Both the position numbers and the translations under genes were made by a program. A stretch of 64,000 nt of DNA from Prolixibacter bellariivorans ATCC BAA-1284 (GTDB taxonomy: Bacteria; Bacteroidota; Bacteroidia; Bacteroidales; Prolixibacteraceae): assembly GCF_000621705.1 (NCBI RefSeq), contig NZ_JHXO01000007.1:186001-250000 (forward strand). The letters run 5' to 3'. Shown piece by piece: positions 16,841 to 25,625 of this stretch (position 1 is its first letter; each line of letters opens with the position of its first letter). Below the pieces are notes generated by a model that was not told where the DNA came from, did no database searches, and saw only the letters and a program-made list of their open reading frames with translations.

Positions 16841-18079
16841 ATGAAAGCAGATTTAATTACCATTGGCGATGAGATTCTCATCGGACAGATTATCGATACC
16901 AATTCGGCATGGATGGCCAGAAAACTTAACGACGAAGGAATTGCCGTCCGGCAAATTACCAGTATATCAGACGAACACGATCACATATTGGAGACACTTT
17001 CAGATGCTTCCGAAAATGTTGATTTGGTACTGATTACCGGTGGATTAGGCCCGACAAAAGATGACAGAACCAAAGACGCTATTTGTCAGTTTTTTGGTAC
17101 ACAGCTTGTTTATGACGATAATGTATTGAAGCACATTCAGGCATTGCTGGCACCGCGCGGAGTGCAGATGAACGGCCTTAACCGTGATCAGGCGCTGGTT
17201 CCCGAAAGTGCAGTGGTGTTACATAACCGGATGGGAACGGCTCCCGGACTTTGGATGGAAAAAGACGGCTGTGTTTTTGTTTTCATGCCTGGTGTGCCCT
17301 TCGAAATGAAGACATTGGTCAGCGAACAAATTTTGCCCCGGGTTCGTACCCGTTTCAAAACCACACCCATTATTCACCGAACCGTGCTTTCTCAGGGATT
17401 GCCTGAGTCGATGTTAGCCGAACGCATTGCCGATTGGGAAAACAGCCTGCCTTCGTTCATCAAACTGGCATATTTGCCCAACCCGATGCACATCCGGCTG
17501 CGATTGAGTGCTTCCGGCGAAGATCGCGATGTGATGAACAAGGTACTCGATGAAAAAGTGGAAGAGCTGCTGGAAATTATTCCGGAACAGATTTTCGGTT
17601 TCGAGGATGAAACCCTCACCGGAAATATTGGCAAGTTGCTGAAGCAACGTAACCAAACTGTCGGAACAGCAGAGAGTTGTACGGGGGGAAATATCGCTCA
17701 CTTTTTTACGTCTGATGCGGGTAGTTCTGATTATTTCCGCGGAAGCGTGGTAGCGTATTCCAACGAGGTAAAAGAAAAAGTGCTCGGTGTTCCGGAAAAA
17801 TTGCTCATCGAACACGGAGCTGTAAGTGCCGAAGTCGTAGAAGCGATGGCTGTTGGTGCACGAAAAGTATTGGGCGTTGATTATGTCGTAGCTACGTCCG
17901 GAGTGGCAGGACCAACGGGAGGTACTCCGGAAAAACCGGTTGGCTTGGTTTGGATAGCCGTTGCCGGTCCTGACGGAGTTGTTTCAAAAAAATATAACTT
18001 TGGTAATGACCGCGGAAGAAATATTGTTCGTTCGTCGCAGTCGGCCCTGAACCTGTTACGCAATACTTTGTTGAAGTAA
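16841..18079 (+). CDS. cinA: CinA family protein (MoCF domain plus NMN deamidase domain)
   Basis: With ATG at 16841 (a TTG directly before it would add one residue) the protein is 412 aa, the family norm. The N-terminal half is a COG1058/molybdopterin-binding-like domain (ITIGDEILIGQIIDTNSAWM; LVLITGGLGPTKDDRTKDA). The C-terminal half is the CinA/PncC domain (GTAESCTGGNIAHFFTS; VVATSGVAGPTGG), which deamidates nicotinamide mononucleotide and so recycles the NMN made by LigA. The full-length form may also hydrolyse ADP-ribose. ligA is in the same window but 12 kb away. The N-terminal domain was once linked to competence; that role is not assumed here. Confidence 0.95.
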   Translation: MKADLITIGDEILIGQIIDTNSAWMARKLNDEGIAVRQITSISDEHDHILETLSDASENVDLVLITGGLGPTKDDRTKDAICQFFGTQLVYDDNVLKHIQALLAPRGVQMNGLNRDQALVPESAVVLHNRMGTAPGLWMEKDGCVFVFMPGVPFEMKTLVSEQILPRVRTRFKTTPIIHRTVLSQGLPESMLAERIADWENSLPSFIKLAYLPNPMHIRLRLSASGEDRDVMNKVLDEKVEELLEIIPEQIFGFEDETLTGNIGKLLKQRNQTVGTAESCTGGNIAHFFTSDAGSSDYFRGSVVAYSNEVKEKVLGVPEKLLIEHGAVSAEVVEAMAVGARKVLGVDYVVATSGVAGPTGGTPEKPVGLVWIAVAGPDGVVSKKYNFGNDRGRNIVRSSQSALNLLRNTLLK

Positions 18080-18138
18080 AAGACAGACAGCGAAATAACC
18101 AGACTTATTTCTTTTTGACTCTCAAAACTTCGCTTGTT

Positions 18139-18154
18139 TTCCGGTTAACCGGAA
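18139..18154. promoter_or_regulatory. 16-nt perfect palindrome in the cinA-asmA gap
   Basis: TTCCGGTTAACCGGAA is self-complementary without a loop. It lies 60 nt after the cinA stop and 34 nt before the asmA-like start, in a good place for a dimeric repressor or activator site. It has no U run, so it is not an obvious terminator. The binding protein is unknown. Confidence 0.4.
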
Positions 18155-18187
18155 TGAGAAAAATATAGATAAATAAAAAACGATGAT

Positions 18188-20662
18188 ATGAAAAAAGCAC
18201 TCATCATTATTGGTATTGTTGTGGTGGTTTTATTAGCTGCTATGATTGCCGTTCCTCTGATTTTTAAAGATCAGATTTATAAGAAAGCACTTGATAAGGC
18301 CAACGAAATGGTTGACGCCAAAGTCGAACTCGATGGTGTCAATTTGTCTTTGTTCAAAAGCTTTCCGAAGGTGTATGCCGAACTGGATGGGCTGCGAATT
18401 ATCGGGAAAGGTGATTTTGCCAACGATACTTTGGTGAGTGTGGGCTCAGTGGCGACCACCATTAATTTGTCGAGCTTGTGGCACATGGACGAGGGAATTG
18501 ATGTGAATGAAATTATCGTTGATAACCCGAAGGTGTCGCTCAAGGTGAATAAGACCGGCAAAAGCAACTGGGATATTACAACGCCAAGTGAGCAGCCGGC
18601 GACTACGGATACAACAGCATCAGAGATGCAGCTGAACCTCGACAAGATTTCGGTGCACAATTTATCGCTGAGCTATACCGATGAATCAACGCCCATGTCT
18701 TTCTCGATGAATGAAGGCGATTTCAATTTGTCGGGAACCATGGACGGTGCCAACAGTACCCTGAAAACGGATGCACAGGTGAAAAACATCACCTTCGATT
18801 ACCAGGGAAGCCGGTATGCGAAGGATATCAGTCTCGATATGAAAACGGTTCTAACGGCTAATTTCGATAAGATGAAATTTGCCGTTGCCGAAAATGAGAC
18901 GCACATCAATAAATTACCGGTGAAAATCGACGGTAGCTTCGCCATTGGCGATTCCAGCTATGATTTCGATTTGAAATTCAGTTCACCAGGTTCCGGCTTT
19001 AACGAATTGCTGGGCTTTGTTCCGGAAGAGTACCAATCGTATCTGAAGGATGTTCAAACTAAAGGCAATGTGGCGTTCGGAGGTTTTGTAAAAGGAGCCT
19101 ACACCGAAACCAGCTATCCGGCTTTTGGTATCGACCTGAAGCTGGATAATGGCTGGTTGAAATATCCGGATCTACCCAAAGCAGTGGAAAATATCAACCT
19201 GGCTGCCAGTGTGAAAAAACCCGAAGGCGATTTGGATTTGATGACCGTGAATGTGAATAAATTCGAAGCGAACGCCGCCGGAAACCCGGTTTCGGCGAAT
19301 CTCTCCATTGCGCATCCGATGAGCGACATGCAGCTGAAAGGAAAGCTGAACGGAAAAATCGATTTTACGACGGTAGCACAGGCTTTACCAATGGATTCAA
19401 TGGATATCCGCGGTCTGCTTGATGCGGCTGTTCAGTTCAACGGACCTTATTCCGCTATCGATAAGCAGCAATACGACAAGTTTGAAACCGAAGGAAAAGT
19501 TCAATTGAAAGGATTCCGGATGGTTTCGAAAGACTTGCCCATGCCAATTACCATTTCCTCGGCTGATATGACGATGAACTCACGTTCAGTATCGCTCGCT
19601 TCACTAAAAGGGAATATGGGACATTCAGACTTTTCGGCATCCGGTTCACTTTCTAATTACTGGCCTTATATCCTGAAGAATGAAACGTTGAAAGGTAACC
19701 TGAAGGTGAGTTCAAATCTTTTGGATGTAAATCAGTTGATGGCCAGTATGGCAACCACCGATACCGCGAAGACCGACACTACCAAAATGGAAGCCATTGA
19801 AGTTCCCAATCACCTCGATTTTGTGATGCAGGCCAACATCAATAAAATCCTGTACGATAAGATGGTGATTACCGGGACAAAAGGTCAGGTAATTGTCCGG
19901 AACAAAAAACTTTTGTTGGATGGTCTGAACATGAACATGCTGAACGGTCAGGTGACGATGAATGGCTCCTATGAAATGCCGCAGCCGCAAAAACCAAAAT
20001 TTGATTTCAATTTAAAGGTGAAGGGATTTGATATTCCGCAGGCTTATCGTTCTTTATCAACGGTACGAACCATGCTCCCGATTGCGTCGAACAGTACCGG
20101 CGAATTCAGTACGGGGTTGTCTATCTCCGGCTTTCTAACGAAGAATATGGAACCCGTTTTTCAGTCGTTTAACGGAAACGGCGACATTTCCACATCTGAT
20201 ATTCAGATTGTAGGAGCAAAGGTATTCCAGGAAATCGGTAAGTATTTCAAGAAGAACAAATTCGACAAGGTAGATATCGATAATTTTGCCACGAAATTTA
20301 AAATCGTGAACGGTGGTCTGGACGTGTCTCCATTTAAAACAAAGATTGCCGGCCAGGAGGCAGTTGTTTCGGGACACCAAACGGTCAGTCAGGATTTGGA
20401 TTACAAAATTGATTTCAAAGTCAATAAGAACGATTTAAGCGGCGATATTAACAAGTACCTGGGCTTCGTACCCGGAACTGAAAATATTAAAAAACTGCCG
20501 GTCGGAGTGACTATCGGAGGTACATTCAAGCAACCGGAAGTGAAAGTGAATCTGAATGATGCCAAAAAGCTGGTAGAGCAGGAGTTCAAAAAGTCATCGA
20601 AAAAACAGATTCAGGATGCCGCGAAGAAGCTGGGTAACGAGCTGAATAAGCTGTTTAAGTAA
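18188..20662 (+). CDS. AsmA family protein
   Basis: An 824-aa protein with one N-terminal TM helix (ALIIIGIVVVVLLAAMIAVP), a periplasmic body starting KALDKANEMVDAKVELDGVN, and the typical pattern of repeating beta strands with DxxxxD and GNxKVSS-type turns. The end contains VGVTIGGTFKQPEVKVNLND, a common AsmA closing segment, before a basic C-terminus. Members of this family (AsmA, TamB, YhdP) form long hydrophobic grooves thought to carry phospholipid between membranes, as VPS13-like bridges. The length (800-900 aa) is usual for Bacteroidota AsmA-like proteins. A terminator follows immediately. Confidence 0.88.
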   Translation: MKKALIIIGIVVVVLLAAMIAVPLIFKDQIYKKALDKANEMVDAKVELDGVNLSLFKSFPKVYAELDGLRIIGKGDFANDTLVSVGSVATTINLSSLWHMDEGIDVNEIIVDNPKVSLKVNKTGKSNWDITTPSEQPATTDTTASEMQLNLDKISVHNLSLSYTDESTPMSFSMNEGDFNLSGTMDGANSTLKTDAQVKNITFDYQGSRYAKDISLDMKTVLTANFDKMKFAVAENETHINKLPVKIDGSFAIGDSSYDFDLKFSSPGSGFNELLGFVPEEYQSYLKDVQTKGNVAFGGFVKGAYTETSYPAFGIDLKLDNGWLKYPDLPKAVENINLAASVKKPEGDLDLMTVNVNKFEANAAGNPVSANLSIAHPMSDMQLKGKLNGKIDFTTVAQALPMDSMDIRGLLDAAVQFNGPYSAIDKQQYDKFETEGKVQLKGFRMVSKDLPMPITISSADMTMNSRSVSLASLKGNMGHSDFSASGSLSNYWPYILKNETLKGNLKVSSNLLDVNQLMASMATTDTAKTDTTKMEAIEVPNHLDFVMQANINKILYDKMVITGTKGQVIVRNKKLLLDGLNMNMLNGQVTMNGSYEMPQPQKPKFDFNLKVKGFDIPQAYRSLSTVRTMLPIASNSTGEFSTGLSISGFLTKNMEPVFQSFNGNGDISTSDIQIVGAKVFQEIGKYFKKNKFDKVDIDNFATKFKIVNGGLDVSPFKTKIAGQEAVVSGHQTVSQDLDYKIDFKVNKNDLSGDINKYLGFVPGTENIKKLPVGVTIGGTFKQPEVKVNLNDAKKLVEQEFKKSSKKQIQDAAKKLGNELNKLFK

Positions 20663-20690
20663 CGATTTAAAAAACAGCAAAATATAAAGA

Positions 20691-20727
20691 GGCCGTCTCC
20701 ATAATATTTTTTTGGGGACGGCCTTTT
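20691..20727 (+). terminator. Terminator after the AsmA gene
   Basis: GGCCGTCTCC / GGGGACGGCC, a 10-bp stem with a T-rich loop, is followed by TTTTGTT, 28 nt after the stop codon. Confidence 0.85.
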
Positions 20728-20823
20728 GTTGTCTCTTGATTCTTCTTTTAGCGAATGCGTCCCAGCAGTATTTTTTCCTGCTCACTGTTAGGGGCAATTG
20801 AATTGTTTTTTCTGCCGGGAAAA

Positions 20824-20951
20824 CTTCTACGTATAAGTTCATACACTTCTACTGTTCTTTTTAAAAACTTCTACTTAGAAAGGTGGATCACTTCTACTTA
20901 GAAAGGAAGAAAAAGAACAGTAGAAAGATGAAAAGAGAACAGTAGAAAGAT
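20824..20951. repeat. Short-unit repeat array, ~22-nt period, partly inverted
   Basis: CTTCTAC occurs at 20824, 20846, 20868 and 20891 (steps of 22, 22, 23). ACTTCTACTTAGAAAGG is present twice (20867, 20890). GAACAGTAGAAAGAT is present twice (20915, 20937; step 22). The two arms are reverse complements: CTTCTACTGTTCTTTTT (20846-20862) pairs with AAAAAGAACAGTAGAA (20910-20925), with the direct copies in the loop. The array lies between the convergent AsmA and NhaC genes, about 90 nt after a terminator, so it is not a promoter of either. It could be a degenerate repeat element, a small-RNA gene or an mRNA 3' structure. Confidence 0.75.
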
Positions 20952-21042
20952 CGAGGCTCGTCCGTATCCCCGCTGTCAGTGGAGCTTTTCAGGATTAAGA
21001 GTGTTCCCTGTCTTTTTGAGATTTTCCCGGTAGGAGAACAGA

Positions 21043-22536
21043 TCACCGCTTCAATTTTCCTGTCAGTTCAATTCCTTCTTTCTGCAGCTCATCCGATGTA
21101 TACCGGCGTATTTTAAAGTTGAGATAAGCCACCAGAACTGTCATCACCGGACTGATCAGGTTGAAAAAGGCATAAGGCAGATAGGCCAGTGTAGGGACGC
21201 CCAAAACCCGTGACTGTGTCGCACCGCAGGTATTCCAGGGAATCAGCACGGAGACAACGGTTCCAGAATCTTCTAATGTGCGACTGAGGAGCTCCGGCTT
21301 AAGACCATTTTCCCGGTAGGTTTGCGAAAACATGCGCCCGGGAACTACGATGGCCAGGTACTGATCGGAAGCGGTGAAATTGAAAAATATGCAGCTGCTG
21401 ACAGTGGAGAATACCAGTGAGCCGGTACTGTGCGCAAACTTGAGAATTTCGCTGGTTATGCGCTTCAACAGGCCGCCGGCTTCCATTACGCCACCAAAAA
21501 CCATGGCGGATAAGATTAGCCATATGGTGTCGAGCATCCCGCTCATTCCGGAGGTATGTAGCAGTTCGTTTACCGCGGCGTCGCTGGTTGTCAGACTAAT
21601 ATCGCCAAACATCGATTGCATTACAGCTATATAGGCATCTTTCAGGTAAATACCTGATTCACCGGAAACGCTCTGAATGATTTGTGGTTGAAAAATGACT
21701 GCAAATAGAGCGCCCAGCATGGTTCCAATGAAAAGGGCAGGGAGGGCAGGCATTTTCCGGATAATGATGATCAGCAACGTTATTGGAACGATGAAGAGTA
21801 ATGGCGTCGTATTGAAGGTTCCATCAATGGCTGTCTTTACATCGTCAACATTAATGGTGATTTGGGTAAAGTCGTGAGTGATTCCCATGATGAGGAAAAT
21901 AATGAGCGTAAGCGTCATCGTGGGAACCGTGGTATACATCATGTACCGGATGTGTGTGAAGATATCGGTGCCGGCCATAGCGGGAGCCAGATTCGTCGTA
22001 TCGGAGAGGGGCGACATTTTATCACCAAAGTAGGCCCCGCTGATGATGGCTCCGGCTACTACCGCCTCACTAAATCCGAGCGTTTTACCGATGCCCAGCA
22101 AAGCGACACCAATGGTCGCAACGGTTGACCAGGAACTTCCGGTGGCAACCGAAACAATAGCGGATACGACCACGGCTGAGAAAAGGAATAATTTGGGAGA
22201 AATAATATCCAATCCATAAAAAATCATCGCAGGAACCACACCGCTAATCATCCAGGTACCGGCAAGTGAACCAATGAGCAGTAAGATAAGCATCGAGGGC
22301 ATTGCTGAGCTGATATTCTTTAGGACCCGTCCCTGTATGGTTGTCCAGCTACGCTTTAGCCTGTGGCAAATGAGACCTGCAACAGCGGCCGAAAGTAGAA
22401 GAGCAATCTGGTTGGCACCGGCCAGTGTGTCCTCGAAAAACCAGACATTCATGCTGAGCAGCGTTATCAGAAAGATAATCGGAAGAAATGCCTGCCACAA
22501 AGCCGGTTTGTTTAGGTCTTCTTGTGCTTGACTCAA
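21043..22536 (-). CDS. nhaC: Na+/H+ antiporter NhaC family
   Basis: A 497-aa membrane protein with about 11-12 TM segments. Recognisable stretches are MSVATGSSWSTVATIGVA-like (VVVSAIVSVATGSSWSTVAT), ISGAYFGDKMSPLSDTTNLA (the highly conserved NhaC motif) and NFTASDQYLAIVVPGRMF near the end. These place it in the NhaC subfamily, which expels Na+ in exchange for H+; malate/lactate variants also exist. The start is TTG at 22536: no in-frame ATG exists between it and an upstream stop, and the first TM needs the residues that follow, so TTG is the most likely start. It is monocistronic and divergent from the TPR protein gene. Confidence 0.93.
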   Translation of the reverse strand: MSQAQEDLNKPALWQAFLPIIFLITLLSMNVWFFEDTLAGANQIALLLSAAVAGLICHRLKRSWTTIQGRVLKNISSAMPSMLILLLIGSLAGTWMISGVVPAMIFYGLDIISPKLFLFSAVVVSAIVSVATGSSWSTVATIGVALLGIGKTLGFSEAVVAGAIISGAYFGDKMSPLSDTTNLAPAMAGTDIFTHIRYMMYTTVPTMTLTLIIFLIMGITHDFTQITINVDDVKTAIDGTFNTTPLLFIVPITLLIIIIRKMPALPALFIGTMLGALFAVIFQPQIIQSVSGESGIYLKDAYIAVMQSMFGDISLTTSDAAVNELLHTSGMSGMLDTIWLILSAMVFGGVMEAGGLLKRITSEILKFAHSTGSLVFSTVSSCIFFNFTASDQYLAIVVPGRMFSQTYRENGLKPELLSRTLEDSGTVVSVLIPWNTCGATQSRVLGVPTLAYLPYAFFNLISPVMTVLVAYLNFKIRRYTSDELQKEGIELTGKLKR

Positions 22537-22756
22537 AATCGAAAAAATTAGTTAGTGGTTAGAATATTCGGTATTAGGAATATAATATCTCCTGCAAATT
22601 ACCGTTACAAAGAAAAGGTATTTTTACTTATTCAGTGTGTTTTACCCGATGTTTAAAAGATACCAAAAGTTTTAATCCCCGATAATATTTTGTTAGGTAG
22701 AATTAAAGTTTTCCTTACTTTTATGTTTCATCTATTATCAGGTTTCGCCGTACTTT

Positions 22757-25531
22757 ATGAATACTTTCTCTACTTCGTTGCATAATATTCTGATTCCTTT
22801 ATTGTTGGGAGTGATATTGTTGTCATTTCCGGATTCTGCACATGCTCAAAAAAAGAAACCGAAAATATTAGAAGTTGGCGGAAAAGTGCGGTTGGATGAA
22901 GGCCGATTTGACGGGGCAACCATTGAAGTACTCAATACAGATAATAATAAAGTTGAGAAAAAGATAGATGTAACAGCAGCAGGGAAATTCGACTTTGAAT
23001 TGCCGTATCAGCATAATTATCAGCTCTTTTTCCGAAAAAGTGGTTTTTACCCGAAGATGTTGATTCTGACAACCGTTATCCCGGATAAAGTATTGGAGCG
23101 TGATCCTTATTTTCCACCTGTTCAGTTTGTTGTTACCTTATTTAAGGTTGTGCCGGAAATCGATCCGTCGTTTTCAAAGAAACCGGTGGGGAAAATATTC
23201 TATTCGGCTAAGGTGGATAATTTCGATTCGGAATCGTACTTCAACGATATGCAAATACGTCAGAAGATTGATGACGAAAAAACCAAACTGGCTGACAAAT
23301 CATATCAGAAGAAGCTGGATGAGGCGAAATCTCTCGAAGAAGCTGGAAAACTGGCGGAAGCCATTGCCGTATATCAACAGGCTGCCGATTTAAAACCGAA
23401 GGACAATTTTGTTAAGGACAAGATTAAGTTGCTTGGTGAACAAATCAAACTGAAAGAAGAGCAGGCAAAGCAGGATGAAGAATTTAAACAGCTAATAGCC
23501 GATGGAGATGCAAAGGTTGCCAATAAAGCATACCAGGAGGCCCTGAATACATACAACAAAGCACTGAAGATTAAACCTGATAGTCAGAATGCCAAAGCTA
23601 AGGTTGATAAAGTAAATGGTTTGATTGCAGCACAGGAAGAAGCTGCGAAGCAAAAAGCGCTTGCCGAAGCTCTTCAGAAGCAATTTAACGAAGCTGTAGC
23701 AAAAGGGGATAAATTATTCGAGCAACAATCGTATGCTGATGCAACTGATGCCTTTAACCAAGCCCTGAAGTTACAACCGAATGCGCAGCATCCGAAAGAG
23801 ATGCTAAGCAAAATTCAGGAGGCTATTGCTGAGCAAAACAAAGCACAGGAGGAGGCTGCTAAACAGAAAGCTTTGGCTGAAGCACGTCAAAAACAATTTG
23901 AGCAGGCGGTTGCAAAAGGCGACAGTTTATTTGCCGTTAAATCTTATCCTGAAGCGACGACCGCTTTTAATCAGGCTTTACAGTTGCAGTCCGATGCAAA
24001 ACATCCGCAGGCGATGTTGAACAAAATTAAAGCTGCGGTTGCCGCACAAAAGCAAGCTGCAGAGGAGGCTGCCAGGCAAAAGGCGTTGGCCGAAGCTCGT
24101 CAGCGACAATACGATGCTGCTGTTTCGAAAGGAGATAGTCTATTTGTCCTGCAATCCTATGCTGATGCAACAACATCCTTCAATCAGGCTTTGCAGCTGC
24201 AGCCCGATGCCAAACATCCCCAGGAAATGTTAGGCAAAATTCAGAATGCCCTGGCTGCTCAAAAGAAAGCAGCTGATGAAGCATCCCGGCAAAAAGCACT
24301 GGCTGCGGCCAAACAGCAACAGTATAATTCTGCGGTAGCAAGAGGAGACAGTTTGTTCACGATTAAATCTTACCAGGAAGCTACGCTGGCTTTTCAACAG
24401 GCTTTGCAGATTCAGCCGAATGCCCAATACCCCCAGGAACAAATTGACAAAATAAAGGCTGCTCTTGCCGAACAACAGCGACAGAAAAAGTTGGCATTGG
24501 CCGAAGCAACACAAAAACAGGCCGAAGCTGAAGCGGAACAACGTCGGTTTTCTTCTGCGATAGCAAAAGGCGATAGTTTGTTTGGACTCAAACAATACGA
24601 TAGTTCCGTTGCTGCTTTTAATGAAGCGTTGCAATTACAACCCGATGCAACTTATCCGGCTACGATGCTTGAAAAAATAAAACAGGCTCTGGCGGAACAG
24701 AAGCAATTGCAGCAACAGCGGGCTATGGCAGAAAAAGAACAGGCAGAAAAGGAAAAACAGTATACTGATTTGATTGCGAAGGCTGACCAGCAAGCGAAAA
24801 ATAATCAGTTGATGGCGGCAAGGCAATCATATACCGATGCCAGTAAAATCAGTCCGGAGGAAACGTATCCCATCCGCCGGGTGAATGAGATTAATGCACT
24901 GCTGGCAGAGCAAGCACGAAAAGAAAAGGCTGCGAAAGAAAAAGAGTTGGCTGAGCAATCACAGAAAAGTTCGACGTATCAGGAACAAAAAGACACGCTG
25001 AATTTTCACTACACCGGCGTGGTAGAGGATTTGTATCTGAAAAATATCAAAAAGGCGGATGCCGCTTACGCCGAGTCAAAATGGACGGTTGCCCGTTTCT
25101 TTTATTACGAGGCACAGAAGTACAAGCCTTCGGAAAAGTATCCGCAAAAGCAGGTTGATTTGTGTGACAAAGCGATTGAAGCGGAGTTGCTGGCTAAAAG
25201 AGAAAAACAATATCAAGGTTTCATCAGCAAGGCGGATGCGAGTTTGAAAACCGGAGAATTCACGTTGGCAAAATTTTATTATCAGCAGGCGCTGAAGATT
25301 AAAGGAGGAGAGGACTACCCGAAAAAGCAGCTGGTTGAAGTGGAGAAAGCGGTTCAACAAAAACACGCGTCCGAAGAAGAAACTCAATTCCGTTCTTTTG
25401 TGAAAAAGGCTGATGAGGCGTTCGACCAAAAGGACATTTCGGTTGCTCGTTTTTACTACCGGAGAGCACTGGCGCTTAAGCCCGGTGAATCATACCCGAA
25501 AACACAGTTGGATAAACTGAAAAGTCTGTAG
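22757..25531 (+). CDS. Large secreted TPR/coiled-coil protein with the same N-terminal domain as the 6546-7739 protein
   Basis: The 924-aa protein has a signal peptide (FSTSLHNILIPLLLGVILLS ... AHA). A ~120-residue N-terminal domain is closely homologous to the protein at 6546 (DGATIEVLNTDNNKVEKK, RDPYFPPVQFVVTLFKV, KPVGKIFYSAKVDNFDSESY). Then follow one TPR-like hairpin and four tandem 71-aa units of the type QKALAEARQ..GDSLF..SY..ATTAFNQALQLQPDAKHP (DNA 23651-24502). More divergent copies follow, and at the end three YP..Q-type units (ARFFYYEAQKYKPSEKYP; AKFYYQQALKIKGGEDYP). All units carry a TPR core (A-x-x-x-Y-x-x-A). It has no TM tail, unlike its paralog. A role as periplasmic scaffold is inferred; the function is unknown. 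Confidence 0.85.
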   Translation: MNTFSTSLHNILIPLLLGVILLSFPDSAHAQKKKPKILEVGGKVRLDEGRFDGATIEVLNTDNNKVEKKIDVTAAGKFDFELPYQHNYQLFFRKSGFYPKMLILTTVIPDKVLERDPYFPPVQFVVTLFKVVPEIDPSFSKKPVGKIFYSAKVDNFDSESYFNDMQIRQKIDDEKTKLADKSYQKKLDEAKSLEEAGKLAEAIAVYQQAADLKPKDNFVKDKIKLLGEQIKLKEEQAKQDEEFKQLIADGDAKVANKAYQEALNTYNKALKIKPDSQNAKAKVDKVNGLIAAQEEAAKQKALAEALQKQFNEAVAKGDKLFEQQSYADATDAFNQALKLQPNAQHPKEMLSKIQEAIAEQNKAQEEAAKQKALAEARQKQFEQAVAKGDSLFAVKSYPEATTAFNQALQLQSDAKHPQAMLNKIKAAVAAQKQAAEEAARQKALAEARQRQYDAAVSKGDSLFVLQSYADATTSFNQALQLQPDAKHPQEMLGKIQNALAAQKKAADEASRQKALAAAKQQQYNSAVARGDSLFTIKSYQEATLAFQQALQIQPNAQYPQEQIDKIKAALAEQQRQKKLALAEATQKQAEAEAEQRRFSSAIAKGDSLFGLKQYDSSVAAFNEALQLQPDATYPATMLEKIKQALAEQKQLQQQRAMAEKEQAEKEKQYTDLIAKADQQAKNNQLMAARQSYTDASKISPEETYPIRRVNEINALLAEQARKEKAAKEKELAEQSQKSSTYQEQKDTLNFHYTGVVEDLYLKNIKKADAAYAESKWTVARFFYYEAQKYKPSEKYPQKQVDLCDKAIEAELLAKREKQYQGFISKADASLKTGEFTLAKFYYQQALKIKGGEDYPKKQLVEVEKAVQQKHASEEETQFRSFVKKADEAFDQKDISVARFYYRRALALKPGESYPKTQLDKLKSL
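23651..24502 (+). repeat. Four tandem 213-bp coding repeats
   Basis: Units start at 23651, 23864, 24077 and 24290, each exactly 213 bp (71 codons), beginning with CA(A/G) AAA GC. They encode TPR-like helices joined by a Gln/Ala/Glu-rich coiled-coil spacer. The units differ at many silent sites, so they are old duplications, not an assembly artefact. Confidence 0.9.
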
Positions 25532-25547
25532 CAAACGTTAAAGCATA

Positions 25548-25577
25548 AAAAAAGCCCCGCCGGGCTTTTTGTTTTTT
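25548..25577 (+). terminator. Terminator after the TPR protein gene (may serve both strands)
   Basis: AAAGCCC-CGC-CGGGCTTT is followed by TTGTTTTTTG on the plus strand. On the minus strand an A/T-rich tract also follows, so it may stop the epimerase operon reading the other way, which ends at 25626. Confidence 0.85.
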
Positions 25578-25625
25578 GTAAGGTGAGTAGAAGGATTTTA
25601 ATAAATCCGGCGGGACCTTATTTCG

